64,000 nt of DNA. Source: Leuctra nigra (lineage: Eukaryota; Arthropoda; Insecta; Plecoptera; Leuctridae). The DNA lies in NCBI GenBank assembly GCA_934045905.1, contig OW203768.1, positions 7,592,316 through 7,656,315 of the forward strand, given 5' to 3'. The notes beneath the pieces were generated by a model. The model saw nothing but the letters and a program-made list of their open reading frames with translations. It had not been told where the DNA came from and did no database searches. The translations under genes were made by a program, and so were the position numbers. This document shows, in pieces, positions 1 to 10,603 of the stretch (within the stretch, counting starts at the first letter, position 1; each line of letters starts with the position of its first letter).

Positions 1-178
1 GACGCTTTAAGTTATTTTGATGAATTTGGTAAAACTTTGTTTTTGAAACATTTCCTTTCCTCTATAACTGTTTTAAAATTAGTGTTAGATTAACCTGTCT
101 TTGTTCTTAGATTCTAGTAAAACCAATATTCTACATGTTGATGACGTCAACACTAATTGCTACACTCATTTGTTTCAG

Positions 179-684
179 GGTCACATGACTGGTATCTTCC
201 AGCCGAGGCTCCAGCTGTTGCACCCTTATGGCGATGCGAGCAATGCAACAAGCCGTTCAAAATACTGTCACATTTACACGTTCATGTCCGACATGAGTGC
301 GGTAAAGTTCTGCGTTGCGAGCAGTGCAAGAAGACGTTCAGAAACATTACGACTCTTACTACTCATGTTAAACATGAGTGCGGGAAAGATTTGCGGTGTG
401 GCCAATGTAAGAAAGGATACACATTCTTGGGAGACCTAACTCGTCATGTTAAATATGAGTGCGGTAAAGTTCTGCGATGTGAGCAATGTAAGAAGGAGTT
501 CAGAAATATGACGACGCTTACTACTCATGTTAAACATGAGTGTGGTAAAGTTCTTCTGTGTCCGAAATGTAATACGCGATTCACAATGAAAAGCAATCGT
601 CGTAGGCACATGAAATGTACGGCTTTTATATTTTTTTTGAATTATTCTAGGAAAATCATTATATGTGGTTGTATACTGGTCTAA
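179..684 (+). CDS. lola: lola-type alternative 3' exon, tandem C2HC fingers (damaged last finger)
   Basis: The exon begins after a TTTCAG acceptor; two bases complete a split codon, then SHDWYLP follows. It carries four good C2HC fingers (C-x2-C-x12-H-x4-C) joined by ECGKV/ECGKD linkers, and a fifth that is damaged. The near-identical exon at 3858-4318 shows what changed: six bases encoding two glycines are missing, so the last finger has H-x2-C spacing, a leucine in it has become arginine, and the old stop is lost. The frame runs on into an AT-rich tail and ends at TAA 682-684, which is the target-site duplication of a MITE. AATAAA lies at 998-1003. The fingers probably bind DNA in a BTB-ZF isoform. 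Whether this copy is functional is uncertain. Confidence 0.7.
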
Positions 685-874
685 AGCCCCATTTACACGG
701 TGCAATTTCTTGAACAACTTCTGTGTCACATTCCCATTTTTCATACAATTTTGCATGTACACGACGCAACTTTCTGTCACAGAACTTAAACATGTCCTAA
801 TTTCCATTCAAAAAGTGTGACACAGAAGTGTGGTACAGAAGTTGTACAAGAAATTGCACCGTGTAAATGGGGCT
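685..874. mobile_element. Harbinger-like MITE, copy A
   Basis: Long terminal inverted repeats begin AGCCCCATTTACACGGTGCA and pair with the far end. The element is flanked by TAA at 682-684 and 875-877, as PIF/Harbinger elements usually are. Related copies are at 8133-8344 and 47259-47417. This one sits in the 3' part of the first exon unit and supplies its stop codon. Confidence 0.8.
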
Positions 875-1418
875 TAACACATATTTACAATATTTAATAT
901 TTTTACAATATTTTCGATATTTTCGATATTTTTATATTTAATTATTTGGTATAAGTTATATTATTTGTATAATACATAGATGTATCTAAGTATGTGCAAT
1001 AAATATTTATTTGAAACACATAGCTTCTGTATTTATTGTACTTAAATAATGTCTCATTGTTCCTTTTTACCAAGTGTTATATTTACTAATTTAGTATTAG
1101 TTCTATTATTTGTGTTTTTTTATGTATATATTTCACAGCTCAGATGTGCAGCGTCTACTGCTGTAGACGTGTGGCTTAGCTCTGAACCCCTTACCATAAC
1201 CCAGTATCCAGTCCCTTATCCGGTTGATTAACTTTGCTTCCTTTAAAATAAACACATCTTTGTGCATGAAAGTCATTTTTTTAACATTTCTAACTCTAAC
1301 CTTATTGCCAATTTTAATAAATTTTATAATAACTTGTCCTTCTTCTTAGATAATCGTAGGTGATATATTATATGTGATTTCTTTGTCAACACTAATTGTA
1401 ATAATGTCTATGTTTCAG

Positions 1419-2044
1419 TGTCGCAATATGACGAGTGTTTTCCAGTCGCATCAACGTCAACCGCAACTCCTCATTCTGCTGCTGCTCCTGCTGCAACGTC
1501 TGCTGCTGTTGAAGATGTTGTAGATGATGTATTTCAATGTGACAAATGCAAATCTGAATTCAGCGATCGAAGCAGACTTCTAAAGCACATTATAGACGTT
1601 TGCTATCGAGATCCTGTGGTTGTACCCGTGTCGGTCAAACCATTCCAATGCTCTACTTGCAAGAAGTTTTATAGCAAGAAGGCTCTACTGACCTATCATG
1701 TTAAACATGAATGTGGTAAGGTTCTGGGATGTGGGAAATGTAAGAAAGTGTTCAAATACCTGACACATCTAACTACTCATGTGAAACATGAGTGTGGTAA
1801 AGTTATGCGATGTGGGAAATGTAAGAAGGAGTTCACATATATGTCCGACCTAACTCGTCATGTTAAACATGAGTGTGGTAAAGTTATGCGATGTGGGAGA
1901 TGTAAGAAGGAGTTCAAGAACATGTCGACACTGACTACTCATGTTAAACATGAGTGTGGTAAAGTTCTGCGTTGTGGGAAATGTAAGAAGGAGTTCACGC
2001 ACATGACTAACGTAACTCGTCATGTTAAACATGAGTGTGGTTAG
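1419..2044 (+). CDS. lola: lola-type alternative 3' exon, six tandem C2HC fingers, truncated
   Basis: After a TTTCAG acceptor in phase 1 comes an acidic and Ala/Ser/Thr-rich stretch of about 40 residues, then six fingers of the form C-x2-C-x12-H-x4-C. The first two match the opening fingers of the exon at 7070. The last four are near copies of one another, joined by HVKHECGKV. The frame stops at TAG 2042-2044 exactly where paralogues continue with a linker lysine. The missing terminal finger is still readable in the same frame down to TAA 2126-2128, although it is one residue short. This looks like a recent nonsense change that trims the protein by one finger. AATAAA is at 2505-2510. Confidence 0.75.
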
Positions 2045-2128
2045 AATCTTCTTTGTCCAAATTGCACAGCGTTCACAATGAAGAGTACTTTTCTCAAACA
2101 CAAAAAGTTTCGATGCGAGGCTCTTTAA
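2045..2128 (+). pseudogene. Orphaned last finger of the preceding exon
   Basis: In the same frame, directly after the premature TAG, the DNA encodes LLCPNC, an FTMKS core, and a His/Cys end like the terminal finger of the sister exons, ending in TAA. It is one residue short between the second Cys and the Phe. Without read-through it is untranslated. Confidence 0.6.
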
Positions 2129-3672
2129 TGTCATTGCAATTTTCATGCAATTGCTTATCTGAATAGTATTGATGTGGATCAGTCAACAATTCACAGTTCT
2201 ATGTGTCAAATGTTTTATGCTATGGTATTCTAAGTATTCATATTGCATGGTGTCCTCCTGCCGATTTTGTACTCATTTTCTTGCTTTGGCTTTTTGAGAG
2301 ATTATACACTTATATTTATGAAGCTGCAATTTCGTCAGTTTGGTCTGAATTTTCTTCCATTTTGAAATTTTAGTAATAATTATTGTATCAAGTTAATGTC
2401 ATAAATTATTTCTATAAATCCCTTGGTTTCCCAGTTAGTAGCTAGGAACTAGAAAGAACTTTCGTGGTCGGTTTACACATCGCTTGTGTTTTATCTGTTC
2501 GATGAATAAACAAAAGGCAGGCACAGTACCCGTTCACAGGATTAATTGATCTGTACGCAGACGCAAGTATCTAGGCTTAGAGGATGGGCTTTCAAGAAGA
2601 TCAGATTTGTTGTTATAATTATGTTCAAATATAAAAAATATAACTTTTTCACATGATCGTCAAATTATGAATAACTCAATAGGGTATAGTACCCATTTTG
2701 GAGGGATTGATAAAGTTCGTTCACGATTAGAATAGCAAGCCCGTGTACTACTGTAGTCAAGCGAGCATTTGTAAACCTACACCTGTAAATATCAATTATC
2801 AAAGAATATGTACAAGACGACTGTTGACAAAGATAAATCAATTTTATTGAAGCTTTCTAATATTTTCTACTATAAAAAAGTGTTTTTTTCACATACTTTA
2901 TACAATTTCAATAATACAAAGAAGATAGTCTTGCCATTGACAGGGCAGTGTTCATGTGACCGACCAATGAACGACGTGATCGACTTCAATCGTCTTGCTA
3001 TTCTAATCGTGAATGAACTTTACTTCTTTTTGTGCTATTTTCACATGAAATTTGGCAAATTTTGGGGAAAATCAATATTTATATCCTGACTATCATGATT
3101 ATTTTAACATCATCAACTTACAATAAAATTGGTTGGGGTTTTGTAAATAGTGTTTTTTGCAAGGAAGTGTATACGAAGCGGAGTGTAATTTGAATTATTT
3201 TTTATTAACAGAGTATTTTTAGTTTTTGTACTTGATTGGGCAATAATCCTTTGTACCAAATTACGTTGTTTAATTTGTACCAACATATTATGTTTCGTTT
3301 ACTTTTCAGAAGTGTGAAATTCCATTTAAATTTAATTTTTATAATGTTTTGGTCTATCAAACACTTTACATTAACTTCTAAGCATTTCCTCAGGCGAATA
3401 AAATAAATTACAACTTACATGTTTATGAAACCTTATATTCATATTAAATGATGCCGATCTACGGTTGCAATTCATTAAACATTGGGTTTGTTTTCAGTTC
3501 CTCTTCCACTCATCTTGGTTTTCCTTCACATGCCAACCTATACGACTTGAATTGGACTGATGTTTCTATGATTTGTTTAAAATTGAAATAATTCTATAGA
3601 CGTAAACATTTTAAACGCACATGGCACCCTGGCAATTAAGATTTTGGTCGTTCCTCTAATAGACTAGTAAAA
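2129..3672. other. AT-rich spacer without recognised gene
   Basis: This stretch holds the likely poly(A) signal of the previous exon (2505-2510) and AT-rich sequence. I see no finger-coding stretch and no clear transposon. An open frame at 2808-3089 has no acceptor or family features. Confidence 0.5.
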
Positions 3673-4330
3673 ATGTTGACGTTTGAAGTTATTTTGATGA
3701 ATTTGGTAAAACTTTATTTTTGAAACATTTCCTTTTCTCTAACCGTATTTAAATTATTTTTTGATTATAACCTGTCTTTGTTCTTAGATTCTAGTAAAAC
3801 AAATATTCTATACATGTTGATGACGTCAACACTAATTGCTACACTCATTTGTTTCAGGGTCACATGACTGGTATCTTCCAGCCGAGGCTCCAGCTGTTGC
3901 ACCCTTATGGCGATGCGAGCAATGCAACAAGCCGTTCAAAATACTGTCACATTTACACGTTCATGTCCGACATGAGTGCGGTAAAGTTCTGCGTTGCGAG
4001 CAGTGCAAGAAGACGTTCAGAAACATTACGACTCTTACTACTCATGTAAAACATGAGTGCGGGAAAGATTTGCGGTGTGGCCAATGTAAGAAAGGATACA
4101 CATTCTTGGGAGACCTAACTCGTCATGTTAAATATGAGTGTGGTAAAGTTCTGCGATGTGAGCAATGTAAGAAGGAATTCAGAAATATGACGACGCTAAC
4201 TACTCATGTTAAACATGAGTGTGGTAAAGTTCTTCTTTGTCCGAAATGTAATACGCGATTTACAATGAAGAGCAATCTTCGTAGGCACATGAAAGGTGGA
4301 TGCACGGCTTTTACCTAATTTTGAAGTATT
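3673..4330 (+). repeat. Segmental duplicate of window bases 1 to about 640
   Basis: Both copies share the upstream intron segment (GAATTTGGTAAAACTTT, CCTGTCTTTGTTCTTAGATT), the acceptor and the whole finger exon with few changes. The 3' flank around TGTATCT(A/T)AGTATGTGCAA is also shared (about 981-1000 and 4548-4567). The MITE at 685-874 is absent from this copy, so it inserted after the duplication or was lost here. Confidence 0.8.
3858..4318 (+). CDS. lola: lola-type alternative 3' exon, five C2HC fingers (intact copy)
   Basis: This is the intact sister of the first exon. A GTTTCAG acceptor leads in phase 1 into SHDWYLPAEAP, then five fingers of the C-x2-C-x12-H-x4-C type joined by ECGK linkers. 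The last ends HMKGGC and is followed by TAFT and TAA. No conventional C2H2 finger is present, unlike standard two-finger lola exons, so all five zinc sites would use a final cysteine. An AATAAA lies at 4826-4831. Its intact terminal finger makes it the likelier functional copy of the pair. Confidence 0.8.
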
Positions 4331-5523
4331 CTATTTTTTTTTTAAATCACAGCATACTTTATTATATAGAAAGCACCTTTCCAAACATTTTATGGAGTAG
4401 GATAAATTTCGTAACATTATTATAGGCCATGAAATTCATCATTAAATTACTACGTGGTTGTAAATCGTAATAATTACTTTGAAGCTGTAAACAGCTTTCA
4501 TACAGCTTTCAAACTACAAACTTGTAGTATGATAAATAGATGTCTAGATGTATCTTAGTATGTGCAAGAAATATATTTGAAATTCATTACTTCTGCATTT
4601 CTTGTATTAAAAATATGGTTTATTGTTCCTTTTTACCAAGTTGCTATATTTTCTATTTTTTGTATTTTTTGTATGTATTTATTTCACAACTTCAATGTTT
4701 ACAACCGGTGTAACTATTTTAGAGCATACATTTTTTCGAGTGTGTTATTCTTAGTAATTCAACATCTTTTTTTCCCATTTTTCATTCAAATTTATTTACT
4801 ATAACTCCCATATTATATGTCAACAAATAAAATGATTTACATTTGACTCTGATTATCATAATTCCAAGATATTTTCAATTTTCTTAAGAACTCAAAATAT
4901 ATTTTATTTCTTGTGCTCCACTCTTTACAGTTCATGGCACAATGGTATTAATAATTAGCTGAATGTTGAGTGGTGTGTCGTGTGTTGTAATGAACATTTG
5001 TAAAATAAATACATGAGTCAATTAACATTTCTGTTCTAAATCGATATTCAAAGTTGATGATGTAGTCTTAGGTTGTCATTCGAAATACCTTCGTAATTGT
5101 ACAGTTTCACTTACACTCAACGTGGATATCTCGCCAATTGTGAAGTACACTTGTTGAAATGCAATTGAGTTTTCAAGCATTAATAATCACTGAAAGGTCA
5201 TATTAAATACTGGTGTGGAGTTCCTTTACGATGTAAGTGTCATCATTGTGCTCTTCATGATGAAATGAATGTTAAAAGAAATGTTAATTACGAATGTTAT
5301 GAAGAACCGAACAGTTGTGACTCCCTGTAGATTCTTTAGCATATTTGCAAATAATAAAAACTGTATTCACGTGACTGTCTGTTTATATTGCTGGATAGTG
5401 TAATTTTTCACTCGATGTCAACTGTCCTGGTCTATCCTTCCTGTCCTCTTTCTTGTACACTTCATCAGAGTAATCTCCCTTGTTTATGTCGACACTATAA
5501 TTATTATAATTAATATGTTGCAG
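4319..5523. other. AT-rich spacer
   Basis: It contains the 3' flank shared with the first exon unit, then unassigned AT-rich sequence. I see no finger exon and no clear mobile element. Confidence 0.5.
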
Positions 5524-5956
5524 TGTCGAAGGAAGACGAGTATCCTCCCGTCGCCACAACTTCTGTTGTTTCTGAACATATTGCACATGTGGTCTTCCAA
5601 TGTGCTGAGTGTTTAAACTCAATTCAGAGATCGCAGCGAATTTCTAAAGCACTTTACACACTTTTGCCGTCGAGATCCTGCGGTTGTGAATATTTCCGCC
5701 GAACGTTTTCAGTTGCTTTAATTGTAAGAAGTTTTATAACAGGAAGAATAATTTGAACTACCACGTCAATAATGAGTGTGGTAAAGTCCATCAATGTAAG
5801 AAATGTAAGAAGGAGTTCAAAACCTTGTCGGCACTATGCACTCATATGAATCATAATTGCGGTAAAGCTTTCCTCTGTGTGAAATGTAATACGCTTTTCA
5901 CTGCGCAAAGTAGTTTTGTTAGGCACATGAAAGTAAGGTGCTTTGCTGATTCATAA
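5524..5956 (+). pseudogene. lola: Broken multi-finger lola exon with two frameshifts
   Basis: The phase-1 acceptor (TGTTGCAG) and the start SKEDEYPPVATTS match the exon at 7070. After the first CxxC of finger 1 the frame shifts by one base near 5611-5622. A second one-base shift follows near 5711-5715, just before the second finger. The remaining fingers read cleanly in the third frame to TAA at 5956. From the acceptor, translation reads the wrong frame and stops at 5756. The exon encodes at most a finger-less tail and is best seen as a decayed duplicate. AATAAA is at 6038-6043. Confidence 0.75.
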
Positions 5957-6797
5957 TCATTTTGCATTTAAAACTTTCATACGACACTATTTGTTTACTT
6001 TGAAACTTTTCGTAGTTTAGCTATGTGTGATTGTGCAAATAAATAAGTTTGAAAAGGAATATTTGAATGCTGTGATTAAATGCATAGCTACATACATAGC
6101 TACTGTTCACCTTCATTTGTTGATTCACTTGTCCTATAATGTCAATTATATTTTGATAATTTGTGTTATACTATTTTGATAAATATTTTCATCAGATCGT
6201 AGTTCAAATTACGAACACTCGTAAGTATTAGATTATGAGGCAAGAAAGAGACTTATTTGTATTTGGAGTAGATTATGGTAATTTCTAATATGTTAACTAT
6301 AACACAAAGATGTCCGTGAATGTGAATTGACGGAAATATGAGAATAATAAGAATACTTCTTATTAATCTAGACAAAGCATGCAGTTTATTTTACCGGAAT
6401 CTAAAGTTGTTAAATATCCCAATTACCTAAAGCTCCGAATGCTATTATTATAAAACAAATGTGATTCAAAGGTCTTCTGCTCTTATTATGTATGTAAAGA
6501 TGTAAGAAATGTATGGAAGAATGTCTTAGAATGCGAACACTTATGTATTCCATGCTACATCTGGGATGCTGCTGATATCTTCCATTAATATTCTTACGTG
6601 TGAAATATAATCTGATATCATCAATGTTCTTTGGGAGCTCACATCGAATACGAGCTTGAAGTTTTCCACAGCAGCTTTGCTCTGTTTGAGCTAAATAGTG
6701 TAAACTACAGTCCGTCGAGTTTGTTTCTTCCAGACATATTTAAAAGCTCTTGGGTTACTGTTTAAAACATGAAAGTAATATTTTATTTTTATAACAC
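5957..6797. other. AT-rich spacer
   Basis: No supported gene is seen between the broken finger exon and the MITE at 6801. The poly(A) signal of the former is at 6038-6043. Confidence 0.5.
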
Positions 6798-6800
6798 TTA

Positions 6801-6942
6801 GGGCCGGTTTTTATTGTTCTGCTAAACCAGTAGTTAAGTTTAAAGCGGTCATTCAAGGATTGTCATTGGTTGTTGACATAGCAAAAATATATAGTAGCTA
6901 ATTGACTGTTTAAATGTTAGCAAGGCATTGAAAAATTGACCC
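6801..6942. mobile_element. MITE with TTA target duplication
   Basis: The ends GGGCCGGTTTTT and AAAAATTGACCC are imperfect inverted repeats, flanked by TTA at 6798-6800 and 6943-6945. A diverged copy with the same interior (AAACCAGTAGTTA, TTCAAGGA, CATTGGTTGTT) is at 38058-38194. Confidence 0.65.
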
Positions 6943-7069
6943 TTAGTGTCGAACCTTCTCTGAAGTAATGTGTCCATTAACATGCCCTTCGGCTTCATAT
7001 TTCTCGTCAATGTATCATTCCTATGAACGACCTATCAACACTAATCTTATATTGATCAATATGTTTCAG

Positions 7070-7578
7070 TGTCGAAGCAAGAAGAGTTTCCTCCCGTCGC
7101 CACAACTTCTGCTGCTGTTGAAGATATTGCACATGTTGTCTTCCAATGTGCTGAGTGCTCATCTGAATTCAGATATCGCAGCGAACTTCGAGAACATGTT
7201 ACAAACGTTTGCTGTCGAGAGCCTGCGGTTGTGACTGACTCGATCAACCCATTGCAATGTTCTAACTGCAAGAAGTTTTATAACATGAAGAAATATTTGA
7301 ACTATCATGTTAAACATGAGTGTGGTAAAGTTATGCGATGTGGGCAATGTAAGAAGGAGTTCAAACACATGTCGCAGCTTACTGATCATGTTAATCATGA
7401 ATGTGGTAAAGTTCTGCGATGTGGGCAATGTAAGAAGGAGTTTAAGTACATGAGAGACCTAACTCGTCATGTTAAACATGAGTGTGGTAAAGTTCTGCTT
7501 TGTCCGAAATGTAAGGCGAGTTTCACAAGGAAATGTAGTCTACTAAGTCACATGAAATTTCGATGCAATGCCGTTTGA
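7070..7578 (+). CDS. lola: lola-type alternative 3' exon, five tandem C2HC fingers
   Basis: An ATGTTTCAG acceptor in phase 1 leads into SKQEEFPPVATTS and an Ala/Val-rich linker, then five fingers. All have C-x2-C-x12-H-x4-C spacing, and the final one ends HMKFRC. The internal fingers are near copies (HVKHECGKV linkers), which suggests growth by duplication of the C2HC first finger. This is the undamaged member of the group that includes the exons at 1419 and 5524. AATAAA lies at 7850-7855. The expected role is sequence-specific DNA binding in a nuclear BTB-ZF isoform; the poly-C2HC layout is unlike the usual finger pair. Confidence 0.8.
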
Positions 7579-8132
7579 GAATACGGAATTATCAAATGCG
7601 AATTCAATATTCCTTTTCATGTTGATTTTTACATTAATATTTATGTGAAGATTGTATGCTCTATACTGAGTTTTTTAAATCCACAATATGTGTTCAATTG
7701 TGTACCAATTATGTCTCATATAGCTGCATTTTTACTATATTTTGGGACTACTATATTATATTGTGTGGGCTTTTGTGGGGAACGTATTTATTGAAATATT
7801 TCTTCTATTGCACAATTAGTTTAATTTATAACTACTACCTATTAACCGAAATAAAAGTTTTTTTGTAAACACAACAAGCTTTTTGTTTTTCAAACATAAA
7901 ATCTTGAAGACTGATTAGTCGACATATTTGAACTTGAATGAATGTTGTCATTTCATTTTCATAACAATTCATTATTTTATGACAAACGTACAATTATCTT
8001 CAAAATTCTTCCATTTTTTGGAGTTTTATTATGTGATTGTAAAGTACTTCAGACAAATAAATAGATGTCAGGCACTAAACAACTTTGTTACAAATATTCA
8101 GTTTAATTCGTATTAGGTATCTCCGGTTATTA

Positions 8133-8344
8133 AGCCCGATTTACATGGTACAATTTCTTGTTCAACTTCTGTGCCACACTTCTTTGTCACATTCTTGATA
8201 GAAATAAGTGCATGTTTCTCAAAGATATAAAAGTTGAGCTCAAGTTCTGTGACAAGAAGTTGCTTTGTGTAAATACAAAATTGTATGAAAAGTGCCAATG
8301 CGACACAGAAGTTGTTCAAGAATTTGTACCGTGTAATTCATGCT
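8133..8344. mobile_element. Harbinger-like MITE, copy B
   Basis: It is a diverged relative of the elements at 685 and 47259, with the same end and subterminal motifs (TACAATTTCTTG, TTCAACTTCTGTG and their complements). Flanks are TTA/TAA-like but not a clean duplication. Confidence 0.65.
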
Positions 8345-9184
8345 TAATTCATTGCAATTTAAATAGTTTTCAGGTCTACTTGCACTCACCACGGACATAC
8401 ATATTTTTATTTATTTTCATATTACATCTAACAACAGTGAATGATATCACATTTCCATTTTCAATCACGCTTTTACCTATCATTCCTTCCTGGGCTTGTT
8501 GAAATTGAAATGTTTGTTCGAGTCACCAATGTGCAATGTTAATGCATACCGTATTTATCATCAAAACGACCTGATATCCCTATACTTTAACATTGTCACG
8601 TGATAATGTGGGCATGACCTTGAGTCGAATCATGGTCAAATTAATGAAAATACATGGATCACAACGCCCAGGCTTTTGAGTTGAGGCACAGGTTTGAGCT
8701 CATTTGTTGACGCTGTACGTTTGTTAACGCGGTAAGTTTGAAAGCATGTGGAGACGTCACACGCCCAACTCGCCCCATTACGGAATGCATCCATTACTTC
8801 GTTCTGCTTTGAAGGGCTGGTTTCCTTTCGATCTTCTCCACCAGAACTTTATTCTGTCGTTTATTTATGAAAACATATTGGATCTTATGTAATAGGTACT
8901 TCACATTAATCTTTTATTGGGAGTCTGTATTAAATAGTGTTGTGGATGTAGTTTAATAAGTTTTATAAGGAACAATGTTTATCAATGACTGTCTTTTATA
9001 ATTACAATGTAATTCACAAATGACAATAAAAAATACTGAATACTGAATACTGAATTTAGTTGAAAATTCTACTAGTCCAGAAGTTCTTACGCATGTCTCA
9101 ACTAAATAACAGTGGAAAACTTCCATTGGCGTCAGAATGAAATTAAGTGTTGTGAACACCAAATGAATGTCTTCTCTGTTTCAG
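8345..9184. other. Spacer upstream of the 9185 exon
   Basis: No gene is recognised. A short tandem run of TACTGAA units is near 9030-9055. The last bases are the polypyrimidine tract and acceptor of the next exon. Confidence 0.45.
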
Positions 9185-9399
9185 CGTGGATGCAGCGGAA
9201 AACTGCGGATCTCAAGTTCCCGTGCTCCACGTGTGATCGAGTGTTCAAACATCAGCGATCTCTGAGAGGCCACGTCAAGTACGAGTGTGGAATTCCTCCG
9301 CGATTCACGTGTCTGCTCTGTCCTTATCGTGCTCAGCGAGAATGTTATCTGAATAGACATATGAAACGGATGCATAGTTTTAATAAATTACAACTTTGA
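9185..9399 (+). CDS. lola: lola-type two-finger alternative 3' exon
   Basis: After TTCTCTGTTTCAG two bases complete a codon, then WMQRKTADLKFPC opens finger 1 at about residue 14. Finger 1 is C2HC (FKHQRSL core, KYECG end). Finger 2 is C2H2 (CLLC, YRAQRECYLNRHMKRMH). An AATAAA at 9382-9387 overlaps the last codons before TGA, and another is at 9496-9501. This is the first exon of the classic two-finger layout in the window. Confidence 0.85.
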
Positions 9400-9787
9400 A
9401 AAATACACGGTATTCTTTGACTGTTTTCAGACACCTTGTTTCAAAGGACAATAATATTTGTTTTGTTTGCAACAATTTTGTAATTTTCTATTGTTAATAA
9501 ACAACTCGAAATGCACGGTGATTTTTAATTGCGTGTGCATCTTGTTTTTCCATTGTTAAATATTATCCCTAAGTTTTTCTTATTGTGCTTTTGAATAAAG
9601 ATATATTTCAATTTTAAAATACAAATTTCAGGATTTTTGACTTGATAATCAAGTCATGTCTTCGTTTTACGAATTCAAAATGATTTAGGTATTCTATATT
9701 ATGTAATATTCGTAATTGATGGAAATATTAAATTCGTTAATTCGTGTATGTTTTTTTTTAGTAAAGAATATATTTATTCTTTTCCAG

Positions 9788-10020
9788 TTGAGCAACAATT
9801 TCCGCCCACATTTTGGCCGCGCAAGATGAAGCAAGTTACCCTGTCACGTTATTCATGCAGCAAGTGCAGTAAACTGTTCAAGTATCAACAATGATTGTAC
9901 AACCACACGAGGTTTGAATGTGGAATTGAACCACAATTTCAGTGTCCTAACTGCAATTATCGTTCGAAAAGGGACTGTAATTTAATTCGACACATAAGGA
10001 CTGTACACAGTGATGAATAA
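9788..10020 (+). pseudogene. lola: Two-finger lola exon with one in-frame TGA
   Basis: A TTTTCCAG acceptor in the family phase leads into an open reading of about 34 residues, the first CxxC of finger 1 (CSKC) and an FKYQQ core. A TGA at 9892-9894 then falls where related exons have the Ser of 'QSL'. After it both fingers read on intact (NHTRFECG; CPNCNYRSKRDCNLIRHIRTVH) to TAA at 10020. AATAAA overlaps that stop. One base (TCA to TGA) explains the defect, so the loss is recent, or the stop is read through, or it is a sequencing error. As drawn it gives a finger-less tail. Confidence 0.75.
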
Positions 10021-10233
10021 ATACAAGCTGTAATATTTACGTATTTATTCAATCTTGCCATTGATAGTGCCATTGAACGTAATACTCGTATTTTTCACTT
10101 ATCATTTTATCACTTTTGTACATACGGACATACCTATTAATAGGACTAAATAAATTTCCTACGATTATTTATGATCAGTACTTTTTGTTTTCTTAGTAAC
10201 TTTCTTTAGTTCTATCTATTCGTGTAATATGTA

Positions 10234-10603
10234 CCATAAAAAACACTCCGTGTAAAAATACCAGCCAAGTCTCTTCAACTAAAAAAAAAATAGAAGAAAT
10301 CTAAAAATTCAGCACTGAAAAGTAGTGATATCAAAAAAAGGCCAAGTCAAAACTTTTAAAAATTACTTGGCGCATCGTGCATATAAATAGTATAGAAGTA
10401 GGTCGGTAATCAAATATACTCATCTATACATAAAATATATCTATAATCCCATAGAAAAACGATGCGCCAAGTAATTTTTAAAAGTTTTGACTTGGCCTTT
10501 TTTTGATATCACTACTTTTCAGTGCTGAATTTTTAGATTTCTTCTATTTTTTTTTTAGTTGAAGAGACTTGGCTGGTATTTTTACACGGAGTGTTTTTTA
10601 TGG
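10234..10603. mobile_element. Foldback element, arms of about 143 bp
   Basis: Left arm (from CCATAAAAAACACTCCGTG to CTTGGCGCATCGT) and right arm are nearly perfect inverse copies around a spacer of about 80 bp. The same arms occur at 41812-43092 and, degenerate, at 16081-16316. Confidence 0.85.

Noticed and set aside
2808..3089. Open frame of 93 codons on the + strand
   Set aside because: AT-rich, no family match, no acceptor in the array phase.
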